This document shows positions 35,080 through 48,600 of a DNA stretch of 64,000 nt, one piece after another. The notes beneath the pieces are model-generated. The model made no database searches and was not told the origin of the DNA. It saw nothing but the letters and a program-made list of their open reading frames with translations. The DNA is from Fasciolopsis buskii. Taxonomy: Eukaryota > Platyhelminthes > Trematoda > Plagiorchiida > Fasciolidae. Positions within the stretch are counted from its first letter, which is position 1, and each line of letters starts with the position of its first letter. The stretch covers positions 432,406 through 496,405 of the forward strand of contig LUCM01009905.1 in NCBI GenBank assembly GCA_008360955.1, in the 5' to 3' direction. Made by a program: the position numbers and the translations under genes.

Positions 35080-35400
35080 TTTTTCCAAATACGCTTAGTG
35101 CAGGAAGCTTCGATAAAAGTATTCCCCGTTCTTCATTGCTGGGCCGAAGGAAGCAACCGACCCTCATAATCTATCTGAAGCCGGGCCGCGCATAGATGCC
35201 ATCATATTCGAGAAATTTGGCCGAATTCACAACGCAAAGGACGCTGCTTTCTCTAACTTCCCTGACATATTTCCACTGCGATTAGTTAAATCCACCATAC
35301 CCATTGCATTTAACATGTCTGATCAAATGCGCTATTGTACGAGGCTCGCAAAAGATCCCCATGCTACCTATGTCCAGTACTTTTTGAATCTCCCGACGAC
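35080..35400 (+). pseudogene. ORF1-like segment of CR1-like element
   Basis: Reads 'IPRSSLLGRRKQPTLIIYLK', then in the next frame 'IDAIIFEKFGRIHNAKDAA', 'FSNFPDIFPLRLVKST' and 'RLAKDPHATYVQYF'. The pattern 'R.LGRR....PLLI.LKS' plus 'FGRIHNAKD' is what I recall of ORF1 proteins of trematode CR1-like elements. One frame change near the join. Confidence 0.5.
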
Positions 35401-36534
35401 TCCTTAGCTAAGGTTTTCAGCCAGAAAGGCCAAACTATAGCTACGTTTGCACTTTTCATTTAGAAGTGCGCTGGATCCACCACCAGTCAAGAACTCATCT
35501 CAATCAATCAATTTCGTGCCTCCCATACAAAAATAACGACCACTCACGGTATTATACATCTTTTTTGACCCCACCCACGATATTTAGCATTGACATTGCG
35601 CAGCCTCTGCAGCCACGTCTAGATTCGACAGCATCTTTTAAACTTCACACCATAGGCAGTCCTACAGGTCGCGTCCCCACGACAATCGAGAGGCAAATTG
35701 GTAGGGACGTACTCTTATGGGCTGAAGTGGCAGGAAGAATATTAACTCTTCCTACCAAGTGCTCAGCACTTGCTAAACCACCGTGGACCTGGATGAAACC
35801 GACCCGTTGTCACCGAAACAACCATCAAGGAAGCGTCGTCATCGCACCACCCTGCCTAACATAACATCAGCTATCAAAAGTGAGAGTTAACCAACACTGC
35901 GACACATTAGCGGTGACACGATCGCCCGGTTCATTGGCCTCAAATTCTTTAGCTCTACCTGGCCACAGGCCAAATAACGTTTCTGAGGTAACACTTTCAA
36001 GGTCATTTCGTCTGATTCATCTCGACTGGGGACACCAGATTCAGCAATCTCGAGGCAATCATGCTTACCTCGAGGGGCATTGAAGTAACCGAACCAGTGC
36101 CTATAGCCTGCAGCATCCAGCACTTATCACCTGTTGGCCGTAAGTGGCCACCTTGACTGCGGTCACAGCCCGGCCAAATTCTCGCTCATTCCTTCCAAAC
36201 ATCTGCTTTCCCCTAGGTCCAAATATGGTACCCCCATGACCTGTCTTTTTTAGACCGCAAAAACCTAAAGGTAGCTTCCTCCCGCCACAATGCCCCACGC
36301 ATTAATTTCGGCCCTTTCAAGACGGTGTGCCTCACTTGGGCCTCCCAGGTCATTTTGGTCTAGTTTTCAATTACTCACCCCGAACGACTTTATGGAAGCC
36401 GGCAGTTAAGTCCAACTCACATGATTTTTCATCTCAGGAGCAGGATAACTGCACATCGCTGCAAAGCAATGTCCCCTATAAACCCTTTCATTATCAATGC
36501 AGAACTGACAGACAAATCTAGCAAGCAACCGTTG

Positions 36535-37150
36535 TTATTTCCACTCAGTGCTCGCTCCACAGGAAGAAAAATGTAAGTAGTTCGTCCTTTGGCAGTCGCA
36601 CGAAACAAGGGCCTCAAATCGGACACCGATACCTGGCTCAAGGGTGGCACTTCAGATATAGGTCATTCAGAAAACGTCTGCCTCTTATGCGTCCGCAATT
36701 TCGTACCAGCCTTTTTTGCCAGAACCCTCGGGTAAGTTGCACTCAAGATGCTGCGTGGCCGAGGACTGAAGTCAGCAACAAACGCCCAATGATCGGTTGG
36801 ATAAACGGCCCGCTAGGGTCATGTTAGGATAATTTCCTGCCCACAACGGACGCACCCAACTGCACTACTCCCCTCACCAGCTCTCAAAGTCGTGGCAGGG
36901 GACTTTAATGCTGAAGACATTTGTTAATCCACCTTGCAGCTCCTAGACACCTGATCACGTTTATTGCTAACATGCGACAGGGAGAATGGATTTGCTATGA
37001 GCTGGATCACACAAGAAACCGGAATATTCTGGATCTCCTTTGTACTGCAGGTCTACATCCCACTTTAAAGTAGTTTCCTCGGGGTTGATCACGCGCCCGT
37101 CATCCGAATGATTTTGCAATGTTTTCAACCCAAAACTGCACCCCAAAATG
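36535..37150 (+). pseudogene. Endonuclease domain of CR1-like element
   Basis: 'LAVARNKGLKSDTDTWLKGG' stands where the family has an ITETWL motif. Further on come 'LKVVAGDFNAED' (GDFN intact), 'HTRNRNILDLLCTAGLHP' and 'VDHAPVIR' for the terminal DH motif. Stops at several points, e.g. after 'AEDIC'. Confidence 0.72.
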
Positions 37151-37651
37151 TAAGCGGTAACTCAGGGCAAATCGGACTCGACCGCCAAATGTACTTTGCA
37201 GCTGCAGTTTGGACTAATGTTTCTTATTAGCGGGGGCGTAAATGACAACTAGCAAAGGTTTATTCCTTGCTGTACTAATGTTTTGATGGTTTTAAGCCGG
37301 GTTCAGATTCCCTTGATGCCCGCTAAAATGAAATGCCATGACCTATAAAGTTGAAAAGGTCGAAATAGTTCCAAGACTTGGTAAGACCGGTTGTCTTACC
37401 GAGGATGTTGCATTATGTTTTCTATGGTTAACCGTCATTACCACCTTAGCGTCAGCCTTACTCGAATATGCGCTACTGCATTGCCAGCAAACCAGGTACA
37501 AGAACAAAGCAATCGTAAGCGGTAGGAGGTTAAGTGTATCTTTAACAGTAGCAAGCTAGGGAGCGTGCGTGAACAGCGCCCAAGTCATGTTCGACTAAAC
37601 AGGCGATTTGGAGGAATGAATTCGAGTTGCGCCACTAGGGCCTGCTCCTAG

Positions 37652-38640
37652 ATGGCTGTCGGTGAAGAGCTGCGGCCGCTTCGCAAATCCGGTGCTTCTG
37701 GTGCAGTTGGTGACGCTGTGGCTCTGCTCTCAATCGAGGTGTCCAAGGCAACGCTAGCAGCAGCTGGACTCGACCGGGAGATTCGTAAAATGAGAGAAGT
37801 CCACCGGCCAATCTGCGTTCCACAGGGGCCGTTTTACTGCCGTCGACTGAAACCGAATGGCATCTTCATGAACTCCAACAGTCCAAAAAACGTGGTTACC
37901 GCAGTTTTTGGTATGTCTTTCTCCTCCACAGGGATTTGATGTTACGTCCATGCTAAATCTATGCGTTTGACGACCCTGCAATCGGGAAGCAAGGAAGTGA
38001 GAGCCTGCATACCATGTCGGCGCAACGGGCGGGCTGTGCGCCGCCGGGTTTTTGTTCGAATTGACCCACCATGAATCCCATCGCAAAAGCTGTCTGACGC
38101 GCTTATCACGCTGGTTTTGCTATCATGTCAAAATTTGTAGCGAAAGTTGAAATTCCGTCTTCTCGGGCGGCAGTTATCAGCCGCATGCACCGTCATCCCG
38201 CTGGGAGGCAACGGTACGGGATGCTTCCTAGATTTGCCACTAGAAGACAAGCCCATATCATTTGCTCCGCCACCCAATATGCAGGTTTGACCAAATGAAC
38301 AACCAGCCGTTTTTTGTGCCGTGACGTCTCCAATGGAAACTTTCATGGATGTTCCTGACGAGATAAGGCGCGAAAAGTTTTTCGCAACCGCCAGGCTCGA
38401 TGATATGCATGTGGGTCTTGTGACGGTCATACGAGGTTCTGAATTGGTGCTCACCATTTTGGCTTGCGATCAAGATGCACGTCGAGACTTTGATGGTTTA
38501 AAGTCAATGGGATTTTGTCCTTGCGTCAATCACCCTGCTATAATGTTCATGGAAACTCGTTGGATGCATTCCAGATCAGCTATATGGTCGGCAACTCCAT
38601 CTTGGACGTTCACGTTACCGGACGTCTCATTTTGAATATG
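37652..38640. other. Unclassified stretch with opposite-strand open frames
   Basis: Open frames of 95 codons (37652-37939, plus), 104 codons (38321-38635, plus) and 109-110 codons (37754-38086 and 38128-38457, minus) without recognised domains. More GC-rich than the surroundings by eye. It may be sequence carried in by insertion into the CR1-like element. Confidence 0.25.
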
Positions 38641-38689
38641 AATCCCGAGACGCTGAATGGAGACACATAAAGGGATCTAAAATTAGGTT

Positions 38690-39060
38690 CAATTGGAGAT
38701 GACGACCTTCCTTTACACCTCGAGAATCGGGCACCTGTCGGGAACGGTGACTATGTTAAGCTCTCTATAGTCCCCGCGTGGTCGCCAATTGCCATCAGAC
38801 TTGTAGACCATGTGAGGGAGAGAGACCCGGAGACTACTGGGAGGTCAGACGACCCCCGGTTCTGACGTGGGGTAGACTTCTGCCCCGGCTAGGCGGAACC
38901 TGTCAGGAGCTAGCCCGCGAGGCCGAGTGGACTTCGGGTGGTCTTGTGGTCCGCATATGGTGGGTTTCCTTAGTGGCGACGGCGAGAAGTGGACCGATGT
39001 GTCGCAGTACCCTCGGATAGCCGCAGAGTAGCTCATGGTATTGGTGCTGGGCTGGAAGTC
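38690..39060 (-). mobile_element. Gypsy RT fragment (N-terminal RT blocks)
   Basis: Minus strand: 'RPRGLAPDRFRLAGAEV' (the RRLAPDR-like segment before RT), 'PPSSLRVS', 'LPHMVYKSDGNWRPRGDYRE' and 'LNIVTVPDRCPI', the first RT blocks of CsRn1-like Gypsy elements. One stop lies before 'PPSSLRVS'. RT motif A and everything after are missing. It represents the part of RT that is absent from the remnant at 3640-4300, but the two lie 34 kb apart. Confidence 0.78.
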
Positions 39061-39239
39061 CAGCGTACTGCGGCATGGCTTGTTTGACGGCTGCATACGA
39101 GCCGGTCACGGTCAGCGAAGTTCGACTGTCTGCTGTTACCTGTGCCAGGCATCGACCAGCAGGTCGAAATGCTGGGAGAGTCGATGGCAGTATTAGGGTG
39201 TGAAATATCGGCGACCTCGAATACCGTACGAAGTGTAAG

Positions 39240-39640
39240 ATTCACGCCTAATTTATTTGGACTTGACAGAAGCTTCTGATAGAGTGCCCACGGTAGGCGG
39301 ATAAACAACATCAAGTCTTAGTGAATTACAGAACCTATACTCTCATGGCTTACGTCATATTTCTCATTCGGAAATCGAGTAGCAGGGCGGAATGTTTACA
39401 TCTACCTCAGATCAGTAATTAGCGGCGTAATTCAAGGCAGTGTACCAATCCCTCTGTTGTTAATTTTTTTAAATTAGCGATTTTCTTAAACGTTATTTCT
39501 TTTCGCCGATGACAATAAAATCGATCACACGATCCGGCCCGATACTCTATATTCTACCATCGCCAAAATACTCCAAGATATAGCAACCCTTAGAAAAATG
39601 GATGATGAAGCTTTTGCCTGGGAAATCGGCATTCTCTTGT
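39240..39640 (+). pseudogene. Reverse transcriptase segment of CR1-like element
   Basis: 'IYLDLTEASDRVPT' is RT motif A (Asp kept), followed after two stops by 'ILSWLTSYFSFGNRVAGRNV' and 'VISGVIQGSVPIPLLLIFF' (motif B), and in another frame 'LFLFADDNKIDHTIR' (motif C, FADD intact). Strongly CR1-like. The segment downstream fades by about 39850. Confidence 0.78.
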
Positions 39641-39859
39641 ACATGTAAACCCTAACCACAAAAAGGCTTAAAACTGCAAGCGAAACCAACCCCAAGAGCA
39701 AAGATATCTGAGACTTGGAACCAAGCCACCCTTGCGGTCTAGAGGTTTTGCAGCATGCGCTTACGAGTATTCTGAAAACCGACAAAATAGTTCGGGTGCC
39801 ATGTAAAACTTTTATTGAAGCGGAGTAATCTGAATCTCCTGAAAGCACGTCGGACCCAT

Positions 39860-42800
39860 TTTGCAGTATTTTTCTTTATTTGATGCGACACGAGACAATG
39901 CGACGGGCCAGCAATTCAAAACATTCAGCGTGCACTTGCGAGGTAGTTAATGGACAGCTGATCAAAACTTAATTAGAAGAAACGATGTACGGCGCTGAAT
40001 CGTGAATCTTCGTGGTTTCGGCGTGCATAGGCAAACCTGATATTATTCAATAGCATAATCACCGGTAGCAGCCGCAATTTAGCCCTCATTTCAGACACAA
40101 AACTTACTAATCCTTTGGAATCACTGAGATTGTAGTCAAAGCTAACGTTCCAGGAACAGGCGTCGTAGGAAACCACTTTTATCGTTAAATATTCTGTATG
40201 GAATTAATTACCCCAACAGCTGTCTGCTATCGTCGCAGACCGCCTTCTTCAAAAACGAAGTCTGTGGCAGGCACTGCTGCCACTAGTGTCTTACATCAGT
40301 CTTGTTACTCATTGTTACCCCTTCCTCAAATATTAATCTAGCGTTTCCGTACTCTGAAAACATAAAGAATGCAGACTATGAGTCGGGTATCACCGGCATG
40401 AGCTTTTCTCGCTGTGGTACTTCTATCACAGGACAGCTTGGTGGCTTCCTGTATTCCTGTTCACCTGACCATCTTGATTCTCACTCACCTGTATACGCGC
40501 AAAGGCCGGCCCTCTTTTCTCTAAATATAAAACCTGCTTCATTGAAAACTTGCCCGTATCACAGACGAACCGATTCATCTATGTAACTAACCCACCCACA
40601 ATGGTGGATTTAAATTGGCATTTGTTATAGAAATGGAAGTTGCAAATGACTGAGTCATACATGTGGACCTGCGCTCCACAGCATAGGCTCTAATCCTCCG
40701 CGTGCTGTCTCATACCCACGCCGTTCTTTTTGGACTGTAAAAGCGAACCCCCCGATGGCTGCGCCAAGTTTATATCAGCATCTTCAAACGTGTGGAAACG
40801 ACCAACTTCAAGAATTTTGAAAAGATATATCACGTAATAAATGAAATCTATACAACGAAAATATAAGAAGTGGCTTCGTAAGTCTAACCTTTCTTTTCTT
40901 AAAAAAAGATGCTCCCGGTGTAAGTTTGAACACAGCATTAAAAGCTAACTCGGACTGTGAAGGTATAGGCCACAATCAACAGGGGATATATATGGCATAA
41001 GCTCAGACCCGATTCTGCGAAACAAAACCCTACATTGGTCCTGTTTTGCAGATATGCATTTGGCTGCTCTGTGGGACGATTTGAACTGCCAGCGTATATT
41101 GTACACCAAGCCTATCCTACAGTTTTTAACCGGCTCCTGCCCTCCAAACATCTGACACGTGCTGAAGTCTGGCACAGGTGCTGCCAACCGTTCTTTAGTC
41201 AATCAACTGTTTGTGGAATCCATTAGATGGCACAACTTGCTCTTATCTTTTTTACATAACGATGATCTTAGCCTCTCATGCTTTCCCTTCTCTCCTCAGC
41301 GTGAATTTCCGCGACAGCTCCGGTCCTAGCATCAGGCCTACCGTGCCATCTGAGACTCAATTTAACTCAGTGGTGCTCTTTCCCAGTAGTTCGAAACAGT
41401 AGCCTCGGTGGCAGCTCATCTGTGATTTCCCCGTAACGTGTGCGATTCAACCAGAATAATTACACAAACGTGGTGTGCAACACTATTTATCCTATCATAC
41501 GTTTGCGGTCGATGCCTGCGAGGACACCAAAATTAGGTAGGAAACAAGCTACCAATAAGAACCACCTAGCCTAGGACCGGTTCTGGCGAGCACCTTGAGC
41601 TTGGTAAGTACGTAGGTGATTCGTAGCGGACGTCCTGGGCACCGAAGGACTCCGCCCTTTTGCCCACTTAAAAGAAGCCATGTCGACCCAGAATCGCTTA
41701 TATGAAAATCAATGCAACCATTATATATATAGGTAAACTTGTGCCCTCAGGTGTAGTGCTCTAAAAAGCGGAGGCTTATTAGAAATAGGGGGGTGGGCTA
41801 GAGCCTGGGATTTAGATAACCCGGTGAATGCAATCGGATCAGGGGTTAAGATACCAATTTAGGCCATGGAGAGACCAAGGGGTAGTAGACTGGTAGAAAT
41901 CCGAGGGGTAAGGGCGATGGGGTGAATTGGAAAGAAAGTTAAAACAAGTCCGTCGGTTGGAGAGTCTTCTGAGGACGGGAATCTAAGACAGTTGCTCGTC
42001 ATCAGTGACTGAAAGCAGTACGGTGAAGTTCGGATGGGGACCGTTTGTGGCATAGTCTACGGATAGCAAAACGTATTGGGGACTAGATCAAAGGATGTCC
42101 CATCAGCTAGTTTTATAATAACCAATGTTGATACAACGCTGTCACCCTTCATTTTATCTGTGTGATGATAAGTGTGCACCTGTGAAAGAAGAAAAAAGCA
42201 GCAAAGAGGGTGTTGAGGGTTTAGAACATGATAATATGACTGATGTTGTAGCGGTTCTAAGCATACTTGGCCGGTGTGCCTATGGAGGACAGGGGAGGTG
42301 AGGTGAAAACTTAGATGGGCGGGACCGTAGGTGCATGTGGAGAGCTTAGCCCGCTAATACCTCACTAAGTCTGCAACATAAGAACCGGCGATACATCAGG
42401 TGAGCACGGGTATTGTGGGGTTTTCCCGTTCGCAAGATCGGGCCAAAGCTGACTGAGGGCAAATCCAATGCTAAAGGTGGCCAATCTTCCTCATAGTGCG
42501 ATAATAATTGTTTATATTTGTTTTTTCTTAATAGAGGAGTGTTTTAGCCCATATATGGGAATCTTCCATTGCTCCTCTGGCAGGTCATAATTTTTTGCTA
42601 GATCATAAGTTTCAGCTACAGTAGGCAGTTCTCAGCAGTATTGCGTGTCAACTTCGTCATCTTGGAATGCTAAACAGGGGAGCGAATCCTATCAGACACG
42701 GCTGTAATCACTATTGTCTAAGTTGGTTTGGATACTCAGGGTGCACGCTTGACCATTGAGTAAAACAGATAACGAATTTAGCACCGCACTGAAATGATAT

Positions 42801-44825
42801 ATCAGGGTGTCCCGAGAACACATTTGGACGCCTAGCATTGGATAAATGGGGAGACCCTCAGATTTTTACGGACCTGGGCAAAACAGAAATGAATCCTCTG
42901 CTGTTACATGATCAATACCATATCGACAGTGCATCACATGTAATTGCTTCATCAGTTACGGTCACTCTCTTGAAAGATAATGCGGAACGAACAACAGAAC
43001 TCAAAGGTCGGCAATTCTGTGAGGGTTTACCAAGAAAGCATGACATGGTGGGAGTAGTTTGTAGTTTTTTCGAGACATCACACAGCCTCAACTTACTGGA
43101 TCAAGGATGAAAGAAGTAGCGATGTTCGGAGCAAGTAACCTCTTAATTATTCTTTTGGCACCTGTGGAGGTACCCTGGTTTGTTACATGCCACCAACTGC
43201 TCCCTACGTAGCTCGCGAATGCACTAATGGTAACCCCATCAGGAGGGTGGCCATATTCATTTGATTGGCAGGCTTCTCGAACACTCGTCTTAAACCTGGC
43301 GGTATCCTGGTGCGGCCAAGCATCCAGATGACAACCAGGGAATCACCGCCCAAATGTGTTTCAGGATGCACGTCCGAGACGCGGTTAATTCCGACTACTG
43401 ATATCGCGTTGGTTGTAAACTTGCAGGTTTCCACAGTTGGCATGCACCCACATGCACTACCTTTATTTTTGCTCTTGCTCTAGGCCAACTTGACTGAAAA
43501 AGCAACCGTAAACACATGAAGCAAAGCCTGCCAAAACAGATTTAATGCGTGCTTATTGTTGATTTTATGCTTTTTTAGCCAAAACACTTTCCTCACTAGC
43601 ACCAAGTGATCAGTTCTCACCGTCTGCCTATCATCTATTGCTTGCACCTAGCGAGGCCTTTTAAACCTGTCTCTTAGCGGAATCATAATGCCAATATTGA
43701 AATATTTATTGAGGCTTGCTGAGAAGCGTGGAGGTTGCATGATCTTGATATATAGTGGAATCAGCAAGGTTTTACTGCTTATTCATCCGTCAGTTACGTG
43801 GTAGTTTTGAAGAGAAAATACTGTGGAGTCCAAATGGACAATCGTATATAATCACCCACCGGCTCGAGAATTTCAATGTCAAGTTCAGTCTTCTTCTGTC
43901 TTTGTCTTGAGTCGTCCGTGTTCGTTTGCCTCCAGGACGATAAACACAGGCGAGTACAAAATGATTATTAAAAAATGAAAAAATGAGTAGTATTACACGA
44001 ACGATTTTGGAGTCAAATGTATTACCACTTGGAGCCGGAATAGGTTGTTAAACGGGAGTTGGAAACTCACCGACGCTGACTAAGCCGGTTTAGGAGAAAT
44101 ACAAACGCGGAGCAAAAACGTTCAAATTTTCTAATATGTGGAACTAGCCTCCTCAGTCAGAATGATATTTTGTGGAATCAACCAAGTGCAAATTTTCAAA
44201 GATCCGGAATTAGAGCTTCCGTTTCAAACAAGGCAAAGAACATAAAACAGTTATTCAGAAGAAATCTGTGGAGGCGCGGGGGGTGAGCAGTTGGAGACAT
44301 CAATCATTAAGCGATGTGTAGAAAGGACTTAACAGCAGGAAGAATGTATGGAATAGGCAAGTACAATTCAGTCGCCAGTAATCTCCTGTTATGGTTTTCG
44401 TCCACATTGTTCTCATTTACATGACATGCCAGGAAGATTCAGAAGATTGGGTTAATCTTTATGAGCTTTTGCTAACATGCAACGCAAGCGGAGGCTTATT
44501 CTACATAATTCCGAACGTCAGTAAAAAGGAATGAGGCACAGACACCGTCGGAATGGAAATGGGAAAGAGAACGTTGTCGCCTACGGAGAATTCTCCCACG
44601 CAGCTCCTGCGACTATCACGTGCTCCCACTCATCGGAATCCAATAAGCACCTTTTCTCAACATAATGACACCCTCGCATGTCTCACGGCCCTCCCCTAGG
44701 CCACTGTTCGTCCCACAACGGCGACTATTCCCACGCCAATTATTTATTCTTGTGACCCAACGTACGCCCATTGGTAGATTTGTCTTATAGCCTTAACACC
44801 AAAACTCTGTATTACAACGAACACA
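39860..44825. other. Long stretch without identifiable gene
   Basis: Open frames up to about 94 codons (40302-40586 and 42838-43110, plus) with no recognised motif. No RNA gene seen. Confidence 0.25.
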
Positions 44826-44829
44826 ATGG

Positions 44830-45436
44830 CTAAATTGTGTAGGTTCTATCAGTGCTGCAATAATCAGTCGGGAAACTACTCAATCTGCTGACCATCATCA
44901 GATCGCTGTAAGGCACAGTGGCATGTGCGAGAAGTTTTGCCCTTTTCCACACTCCTGAAACAGTGTCTGTAACAGGAAGGCGGAAGACGAAAACCGCAGC
45001 CATTGATGTCTCTTCTCTAGGGGGGTACCGAGGCATTTCCAGCTCGGTTGGGGTAGACGCGGAGGGTTCTCGTGCCCACATAAACACGTTATATCTGGGC
45101 CCAGAACATCTGAATCCGTATCCCTGGAAACCACAATTCTTTATGGCTAACGCTCGTGGTCCAGTGGCAAAACACTTCCAGGTCGTACCGCCAACTCTTG
45201 TTTCTGCACCTCTGATAAAAATCTCTCTGTCCACTTCCAACTCCCTGAACCTCTTTCCAGATACGCCGCCACAGAACCCTAACTGCCCTTTGATAGGCTT
45301 CCTATCACACAAGGCCTTCATACATGCAGTTCCACATAGGATGCAGCTCAACTATCATCTTTCTTCACAAATTGTTTCTTTGGAATTGAGTCCATCTTCG
45401 ATCCTGTGTAAGCTCACTGCATGTTTAGGTGTATAG
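44830..45436. other. Overlapping long open frames on both strands
   Basis: A minus-strand frame of 173 codons (45351-44830) and a plus-strand frame of 172 codons (44918-45436) overlap almost fully. Neither shows a domain I know. The plus frame has 'FFMANARGPVAKH', faintly like the NARS motif that opens CR1-like ORF2. The minus frame is Cys/Gly-rich at its N-terminus. Either one is a decayed coding sequence with the other as its shadow, or both are chance. Confidence 0.3.
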
Positions 45437-45480
45437 GGTTTACAAGTTACCTCTGTTTCCCCCACTCAGTCATATCTATC

Positions 45481-45660
45481 ACCTTCACCAAAACGGTGTG
45501 GTATCCCTACTCAGTCATTGTCTGTGAATTTTACTTCCAATGTCATCTTCGTTTTTTTAATGTTCGTCGTTGTACCCACTACACGGATGACCATTGCTCG
45601 ATGATATCAACTTTGTTTGACGAATCTGAGCGATTATTTTCGGATGAAATCAGGTCCACA
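45481..45660 (+). repeat. Dispersed repeat pair, copy 1
   Basis: 'acggtgtggtatccctact' and further weaker blocks ('atctgagcgattattttcgg' against 'catctaagcatctctcttca') align with 50463-50625 in order. Confidence 0.6.
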
Positions 45661-45699
45661 AATAAATGTCTTTCTTCTCCGCCGCTCATCAAACTTTCC

Positions 45700-48600
45700 C
45701 GGCCATTCCCTACCAATTCTCGTGCTATTTTCCCGCCGCCTTGAAGTGTCATGTGCTCCGAAACAATTCTATCTAACTTACATTCTATTCTCTACCAGCT
45801 TTTTGGTTTGGGCCGTCTGATCTCTTGGATTCAGATCTATAAACCGCGGTTTATTCACTGTGGATGTTGCTGGTATCTGGTGCATCTCTGCCGCATCCTT
45901 CCTTAATTCAGTCGGCTGCAGTTGTTTGCTGTCCAATCCATAAGTACTAACGCATTTTATTTTGCTCACCTGCGTACTTGATTTACAAGTTGGATCGGCC
46001 CAAACCACACATCTATGTACACCCAAGTAACCAAATACGCAAACAGCGTCGGCCATCAACTTGATATTTTCATTCATCAGTGTAAATAAGCACACTTTCC
46101 CTCTCTCAGCTGCTGGAACGATTGATCTTTTCCCAATCCACAGCCGGCATCAATGGCAAACTGTTGCTGGTTTCCTTTACCCGGACCGTTCAAATCTGTT
46201 TATGCTTGGAGAGTCGCTTCATGCTCTGCCTACCGCAGTTTTGACCAAACAAGATCTGTCCAACCCTGAACATCAGATATCTGACTTCTCTTGCAGCACC
46301 ATACCCGCACTCTCTTCTTCAGCTCCGGTGCATACTGGCTTTATTACAGTAGTTCGGGGACCGGTGAGATCCGCCGCTTTGGGCGGCACACATCGGGCGG
46401 GCGGCTGGGCTGAAGCGGTGAGCCGGTGCGGCTAGGTTGGTGGATCACATAATCTTTGTTCACCCCCTGGGTATGTTTAGCGTTTCAGTTGGCTAGACTC
46501 CGTTTAGCTCCATCACTAACATTGGTTTGGTTAATCACACTGGTCTCAATGTTTAATTGCATACCTTTGCACTGGCTTTCTCTTGCTCCTTCCCAAAGTC
46601 CCTTTACCGAAGCTTTACAAAGTGAACTCCCCTGGAAATGTTTTGACGGTTTCTGATATAAGCTGATATTCTGCATAAATCTCACTATTCTTCTCTCCTG
46701 GGCTGATGGCAATTATTTCTCATCAGCAGCTTTTGTAGATGACCGATTTGGCAACAGGCTGCTGCTTCTGGCAGTTCTTCTTCAAAAGAGTTCATCCGAC
46801 AATGCCTTAAATTCATGCTGTTCTTTACGAGCTAGTCGACACATTCCTCTGCTTTTTCCAACTCCACTTGTACCACTGGACCGAAATCAATGTTAAGAAG
46901 TCAAAATTAGTATACACGAATTTCCCGCGTCTAACAGACTTTTGCAGTTACACAATTTCTATTCATTGTCGCCAGCCACACCTATTAAAATTGACTGCAC
47001 ACAGAATGTTCGGCTTTCCATGCTGTAAACTTCTAGTAGTAAGGCGCATCAAGGGTTTACTCCTGTTTGATGGCTGTCACCAATTTGTGGAACATAGAGA
47101 GTGTAACTCGCGGTCTAGCAAATTTCTTCGTAAAAATTTGCACCAGGATTCGTGAGTTCACTACTGTGCAGGTGACTTTGGTGCTCTGTTCTATTCATGT
47201 CACTGTTTGCTTGAAAGTAAGTTTGTTCACTTTACCTGCGAGACCGTGACACACTGCTTCAGGACACCTGTGAATCACACGCTTCTTTCTGTGGTTGCGT
47301 ATATGAGGTTCGTCTGTTTCTGTTTATTGGTTGATTTTGTAATCCAGTGAAGAAGAATTCAGGAATGAGTTTTGTTTTGGATTTTGGATTCGATTTTGGC
47401 TACGCACTAGCGAGAATCTGTTTGCAGCCGGTAGGAAAGCTGCAGGATCGGTAGGAGAAAGCATCACTTTTCAAACCACGTTCGACCACGGGAAAATATC
47501 TTGTCACAATTATCTTCATTTCTCAACATGTTGTGGACTGAAAGCAAAGCAGATTCTCATAATCTTGTTATCACTTGTCGCTTCTTAGTTTCTATTTCCA
47601 AGGGACCTCTAAAGAGCACTGCTCTTGTTAAAAATTCAGTGGTATTCAACGTTGCAGACCGCTCGAAACCATTAAAGTCCGCATAATAGATGCATGCAAC
47701 ATGTTTCACTATCAATGCTGTTGTGTCAGTTTGAGGAAATATTCGCAGCGGGACTACTATCGTTCGCTTTTTTGATTTCTTGATGAGATGCAAGCTGAAC
47801 ATTTTAGTGGCAGTTTGCAGATAACTGTTTCCGTTACATTGCTGAAGAATACTACCGTCTTCGCCTTCAGAAAACCCACTTAAAGAGAAGCAAAATAAAT
47901 TGGTGAACTTTGTCGATTACCGTGGTTTATGCGGCTAATTCGACAAGGTGCCCTCAGCAAAATTTGGGACTTCAGTAGCCCGTAAAAATTCATTTGACCT
48001 AAATGAGTCCAGCTCTCCGCGGCCTTTCCAGCTGCCTGATAAACGGATTCACCTGATATCTCGTCTAATTCCTTTTAACTGTGAAAGCAAGGAAGGCATT
48101 GACGAAGTTGGGGATACCTCGTCATCGTTTGGAAGACCCTGGAAATCTCTCAGGATCAATTACTGGACCAGAGACTGACGCTCGCAACTAGTAGCCTACG
48201 TTACAGCATCAGCTAAAGGCAGAAAAGATAAGAACCTAATATGAACACTCCCAATTTACTTAATATTCTGACCTCCCAATCTGATATTTTGACAACAAAC
48301 ATCACAGAATCTACGGAAATGGTCTTCCCCCTTGAGTCCCATCTACACCCAACGAGAACTGAAAGCGACTTTACTCTCAACCACAGAAGCAAAGCTAACA
48401 TCGGGGCTCCAAACGGGGATTTGTCAAACTCTACCGTAATGTTAAGAAACTGAGCTGCAAGGTATTTACAATAAGAGAGTAGCCTGGTAGCACAAGTCAA
48501 ACTACACTCAAAAGCGACTCAAATGCGGTTCATCCTGAGACCTATCCTACCCCAGGTGGTTCTACTTCCGCAAATGGAGCCATTTGCTGTTCAAAAATAT

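Larger units (their letters stand above)
35000..39660 (+). mobile_element. CR1-like non-LTR retrotransposon, decayed but in canonical order
   Basis: Plus strand, in order: an ORF1-like segment, an endonuclease, and after an interval containing foreign sequence an RT segment. Order and spacing fit one element about 4.7 kb long, interrupted by a minus-strand Gypsy piece at 38690-39060 and possibly other sequence (37300-38640). Every domain has stops and shifts. That the three parts belong to one insertion is inferred from shared strand and order. Confidence 0.6.
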
